Of a stretch of DNA of 64,000 nt, positions 61,220-64,000 are shown in pieces (position 1 is the first letter of the stretch; each line of letters opens with the position of its first letter). A program made the position numbers and the translations under genes. The stretch is taken from the NCBI GenBank assembly GCA_036403235.1, contig DASWRI010000026.1, positions 70,756 to 134,755 on the forward strand, given 5' to 3'. The notes beneath the pieces were generated by a model, which saw only the letters and a list, made by a program, of their open reading frames with translations, did no database searches and was not told where the DNA came from. The DNA is from JBGTFE01 sp036403235 (GTDB taxonomy: Bacteria > Acidobacteriota > Blastocatellia > Pyrinomonadales > Pyrinomonadaceae).

Positions 61220-61419
61220 AGTTTGGCAGAAATACAAACCAAAGCTGCTCAAATCGCCCGTCGAACTTCAATAATCATAAAATTCAGCGGCGGAAATTTG
61301 TTTGTTTTCGCTCATAAGGATTTGAGATTTTTGGAAAGAGTTTTTGGGCACTAACTTTTTGAATTTTTTATCTCAAAAAACAGTCTGAAAAAGATTCATT
61401 TTGTGGATAAAATATATAA

Positions 61420-62412
61420 TACACAACCTCTATCGGAATCAGTTTTATCAAACCCGAACAAATCAAATTTCGCTACCGGATTGAAGGTTTCGACGAGAGC
61501 TGGACGGATGTCGGGACGATTCGCGACGTTTATTTCCCTTCTCTTCCGGCTGGCGAATATACGTTCCGCGTCGTTGCCGCCAACTCAGACGGAGTTTGGA
61601 ATGAAACGGGAGCAACCATAAAAATCAATGTGCTGGCGCCGTTCTGGCGAAAAACGTGGTTTATTGTGTTGATTTCAATAGCCGTAATATTAGCGGTTTT
61701 TGTTGCGTTTCGTTTACGCGTTAAAGAACTCGAACGCCGTCAGTTTGTTCAGCAGGAATTTTCCCGAAAACTACTCGAATCGCAGGAACAGGAACGACAG
61801 CGCATTGCCGCCGAACTGCACGATTCAATCGGGCAAAGCTTATTGATTATCAAAAACCGCGCCTTTCTGGCGTTGAGCGATTTGGATGCGCCGGAAAACG
61901 TCAAAGAACAGCTCGAAGAACTTTCCGATTCAGCCACAAATGCCATCGAAGAATGTCGCGAAATATCGTATAATCTGCGACCGTATCAGATAAACCGCTT
62001 TGGACTGACCAGAACATTGGAAGCAATTTTCAAACGCATTTCGGAAGTTTCGGAAACCTCGACCTCAACCGAGCTTGATTCTATCGACAATTTGTTTTCT
62101 GCGGAAGCGGAAATAAACATCTATCGCATTGTGCAGGAAAGCGTCAATAATATCATCAAGCATTCTTCCGCTACGGAAGCCAAATTAGCTATTAAAAACC
62201 GCGCTGAGAACGTGGAAATTTTGATTCGTGACAACGGGCGCGGTTTCGATCAAAACGGTGTTAATATGAATGAAATGGGGCGCGGCGGTTTTGGTTTGAT
62301 AGGAATTGCCGAACGAGTCAGAATGCTCGGCGGAAGCTATGAAATTGATTCCGGGCGCGGAACAAATATCAAAATCAGATTAACCACCGGCCAGAATGAC
62401 GAGCGAAATTAA
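61420..62412 (+). pseudogene. Two-component histidine kinase, N-terminally truncated (Y_Y_Y + HisKA_3 + HATPase)
   Basis: The frame is open from a stop at 61417 and starts inside a Y_Y_Y domain (IKFRYRIEGFDESWTDVG, LPAGEYTFRVVAANSDG). A membrane helix (WFIVLISIAVILAVFVAF), HisKA_3 (AELHDSIGQSLL, phospho-His) and HATPase (SVNNIIKHSS, IRDNGRGF, GFGLIGIAERV) follow. The upstream beta-propeller of about 700 residues normal for this family is missing, and no start codon with a ribosome site is seen before 61630 (GTG). The kinase core itself is intact. Confidence 0.8.
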
Positions 62413-62476
62413 AATTCTGATTGCAGACGACCATCCGATTTTTCGCGACGGTTTGAAATCCGTTATCGAAAAAGAG
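62396..62476 (+). pseudogene. Response regulator N-terminal fragment
   Basis: MTSEIKILIADDHPIFRDGL then KSVIEKE is the first 27 residues of a NarL-type regulator, overlapping the kinase end by 17 bp as in a normal pair. After codon 27 the reading passes into unrelated sequence (choice-of-anchor Q relic), so the phosphoacceptor and HTH are lost. Confidence 0.8.
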
Positions 62477-62869
62477 AATCCTTCCAACGCGAGAAACACA
62501 ATCATCGCCGGAAACTCGCCGGATAATTATATCGGTGATTTGAATAATCTCAGCAATAATTTTATCCGCAGCTCGCGCCTTTGGGAAACTACGGCGGCGC
62601 GACCCCGACGCACGCGCTTTTGTCGAACTCTCCGGCTTTAAATGCCGGAGCGGACTGCGTTCTCAATCAAAGTTGCCCGTCAAATAATTTATGGTTCGCA
62701 TTAACGAGTGACCAGCGCGGCTCACAGCGCAAAATTGGTTCGGCGGTTGACATAGGAGCGTTTTAGCGAAATATAATTTTTAATCAAAGCAGTTTACCAA
62801 ACGGCAATACTCAGTTAAATTACAATCAACAACTTTCCGCAGCCAGACTGTCAAGTTTTGCAGAAATTG

Positions 62870-63314
62870 GGTAGTGGGTCAGTTTGAAATAAACGATTGA
62901 AAACCATATACACGCGCTTTCTTTGCATTATATGTATTATAATTTTGTGAGAATACATCAGTCTTTAAGATGCACTCTGGCAATGGCGGCGAATGTTACC
63001 AAAAGACTTTGGACGATTGAAGATATAGCTGCACTTCTAAAATAAGAGGAATAAATAAAATGGGAAAACCTAAATCAATAAGACGACTTCTTATCAGTAT
63101 AACCCCATACGGCGAACGTGTGGGTGCTATGTTTCGTTTCAATGCTGACTTTGGTACAGTAAGTCTAAAACTGGAAGCAACCGTGCAAGTGCAGGCGGAT
63201 AAGACAACATCGATTCAGAGTATCGAGCGAATGGCTGATAAAGAATTCGTGGATATGTTACAGGCGACCATTTCGAAGTGTCAAGAAGGAATTATTTCAA
63301 ACTGACCCACTACC
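62870..63314. mobile_element. 445-bp IS1-like-derived element with perfect 23-bp inverted ends
   Basis: The left end GGTAGTGGGTCAGTTTGAAA (62870-62892 in full) is repeated inverted at 63292-63314 without mismatch. It is flanked by the 8-bp duplication AGAAATTG (62862-62869 and 63315-63322). The GGT-x-x-TG start recalls IS1-family ends. Between about 62922 and 63044 the plus strand encodes a transposase-like tail (HYMYYNFVRIHQSLRCTLAM, then VTKRLWTIEDIAALL) ending in a stop, so most of a transposase was deleted. A separate small ORF follows at 63060-63305. Confidence 0.88.
63060..63305 (+). CDS. Small ORF carried by the IS1-like-derived element
   Basis: An 81-residue protein without recognised domain: MGKPKSIRRLLISITPYGER, then FRFNADFGTVSLKLEATVQV and DKTTSIQSIERMADKEFVDM. 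GAGGAATAAATAAA precedes the ATG at 63060 (GAGGA, about 8 bp upstream). The stop lies inside the right inverted end. It follows the transposase relic after 15 bp and may be a passenger gene of the parental element. Confidence 0.6.
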   Translation: MGKPKSIRRLLISITPYGERVGAMFRFNADFGTVSLKLEATVQVQADKTTSIQSIERMADKEFVDMLQATISKCQEGIISN

Positions 63315-63864
63315 AGAAATTGCCAACATTATGCAAAGCCCGTCGGAGAATTTTGCTCCGACACAGTTTGCCATTATTCCAATCACGGGGCAACAGCTTC
63401 CGCCCGGGCTAACTTTATCCCAGGCCGGACAATTACCGGGAAGGACGACGACGGGCGGAACTTACACTTTTACCATTAAAGTAACCGATACGGACGGAAT
63501 GGCGGGTGCACAGCAATTTACGATTCAGGTTTTAGCGCCGACTGCCGCTGCGGTTTCGGTTTCGGGCAGAGTCTTAACCCCTGACGGCAGAGGATTGACA
63601 AAAGCCAGTGTGATTTTAACCGATTCACAAGGAAACTCGCGGACGGTAATCTCAAGTTCGTTCGGCTATTATCATTTTGAGACGGTCGCGGTCGGAGAAA
63701 CTTTTGTTTTGACGGTTTCCTCAAAACGTTATCAATTTTCGCCGCAAGTCGTGTTTGTCACGGAAGAAATAAATGAGCTGAACTTCCTGGCTGTTCCATA
63801 ACAAAGGAAAAGCCAGAGATATACTATCGATTGAAATGAGCTGCTAACTGTAAATTGATATTTG

Positions 63865-63884
63865 TTGTGTGCCTATTGTGTGCC
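63865..63884. repeat. Two 11-bp-period direct repeats TTGTGTGCC
   Basis: TTGTGTGCC at 63865-63873 and 63876-63884, followed by AAATT. It is a degenerate counterpart of GGTGTGTCAA repeats near tRNA-Thr (33388-33408), with the same period of 11. The last 200 bp of the window hold no other feature. Confidence 0.45.
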
Positions 63885-64000
63885 AAATTGGACAAATCTT
63901 AGCGAAACTGTTCAAAACTAAAATGTGAGAAACGCTGAATAAAAATAAGAAAATTGAAGTTAAATAAACTAACCAAAACAAGCCTTTTAACACTGAGCTA

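Larger units (their letters stand above)
62477..63801 (+). pseudogene. Cell-surface protein (choice-of-anchor Q / He_PIG-like / regulatory-like domain), broken and interrupted
   Basis: Pieces in order: NARNTIIAGNSPDNYIGDLN (62490s), then in a different frame LGNYGGATPTHALLSNSPAL to VDIGAF, a TAG at 62764-62766, and in the same frame FNQSSLPNGNTQLNYNQQLS. After the inserted element follow FAIIPITGQQLPPGLTLSQA, GGTYTFTIKVTDTDGMAGAQ and a carboxypeptidase-regulatory-like end (SVSGRVLTPDGRGLTKASV) to 63801. The domains are those of exported adhesin-like proteins with an Ig-like repeat. The TAG follows GAF where relatives have GAFE, so a GAG-to-TAG change is likely. The frame before and after the insertion agrees (453 bp added, a multiple of 3). 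Confidence 0.75.

Overview
The window looks like a chromosome segment of an Acidobacteriota member, probably of the Blastocatellia/Pyrinomonadaceae type. I infer this from gene content, not from a marker-gene tree: a DUF1800/DUF1501 pair, PknB-type kinases with an ECF sigma factor, and tandem-PilZ, TonB-like and pilin-like proteins of the sort common in that phylum. Genes on 1-33 kb are intact and tightly packed. Genes on 33.4-64 kb are more loosely spaced and include many broken or fused ones. A tRNA-Thr gene at 33266-33341, followed by the C-terminal remnant of a tyrosine integrase, marks the boundary, so the right half reads as an accessory region or island.

Left half. The start of a division and cell wall (dcw) cluster runs leftward (rsmH, ftsL, ftsI, murF). 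Then come a ZIP transporter, a TPM-domain protein, a nucleotidyltransferase and LemA. From 7.8 to 11.3 kb lies a leftward bacterial microcompartment (BMC) operon. It has three BMC-P (EutN/CcmL) pentamer genes, one BMC-H hexamer gene, a class II aldolase with a Cys-containing C-terminal extension that resembles an encapsulation peptide, a DUF2059 protein and a small Cys-motif protein. Upstream are three small membrane-anchored proteins that share an N-terminal signature, and the redox regulator Rex with a very good Rex operator. The core BMC enzymes (aldehyde dehydrogenase, PduL) are not in this window. Next are ruvAB, a beta-helix protein, a stand-alone receiver lacking its phospho-Asp, gyrA, a tandem PilZ protein, an acyltransferase, a Ser/Thr kinase, a DNA glycosylase, DUF1800/DUF1501, pgsA and a zinc-ribbon/pilin-like fusion.

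The left half is sprinkled with more than ten intergenic elements. Most are hairpins whose arms are short tandem repeats (GTCAGTG-, AAAGTGA-, GTTGATA- or AATTACG-like). I found none of them right of the tRNA.

Right half. An arsenosugar-type gene set (two nucleotide-sugar/glycosyl transferases, an AhpD-like protein, radical SAM ArsS, with a flavoreductase and a fatty-acid hydroxylase nearby) is followed by a vanadium-haloperoxidase-like protein. A Crp/Fnr regulator follows, bracketed by an exact 16-bp direct repeat. At 44.5-51.2 kb four neighbouring genes each carry a single frameshift and a fifth, a kinase, has a large internal deletion. A leftward run of electrophile/quinone-stress genes follows (two pirins, WrbA, YoaK-type, DoxX, YtcJ-type amidohydrolase, ABM monooxygenase, isochorismatase-type hydrolase), then a degenerate LuxR-type regulator and an ArsR-SRPBCC-DHFR operon. 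The last 3 kb is a gene graveyard. It holds a beta-lactamase tail, a histidine kinase without its N-terminus, a receiver fragment fused to a broken cell-surface protein, and in that gene a 445-bp IS1-like-derived element with perfect 23-bp ends, an 8-bp target duplication and its own small ORF.
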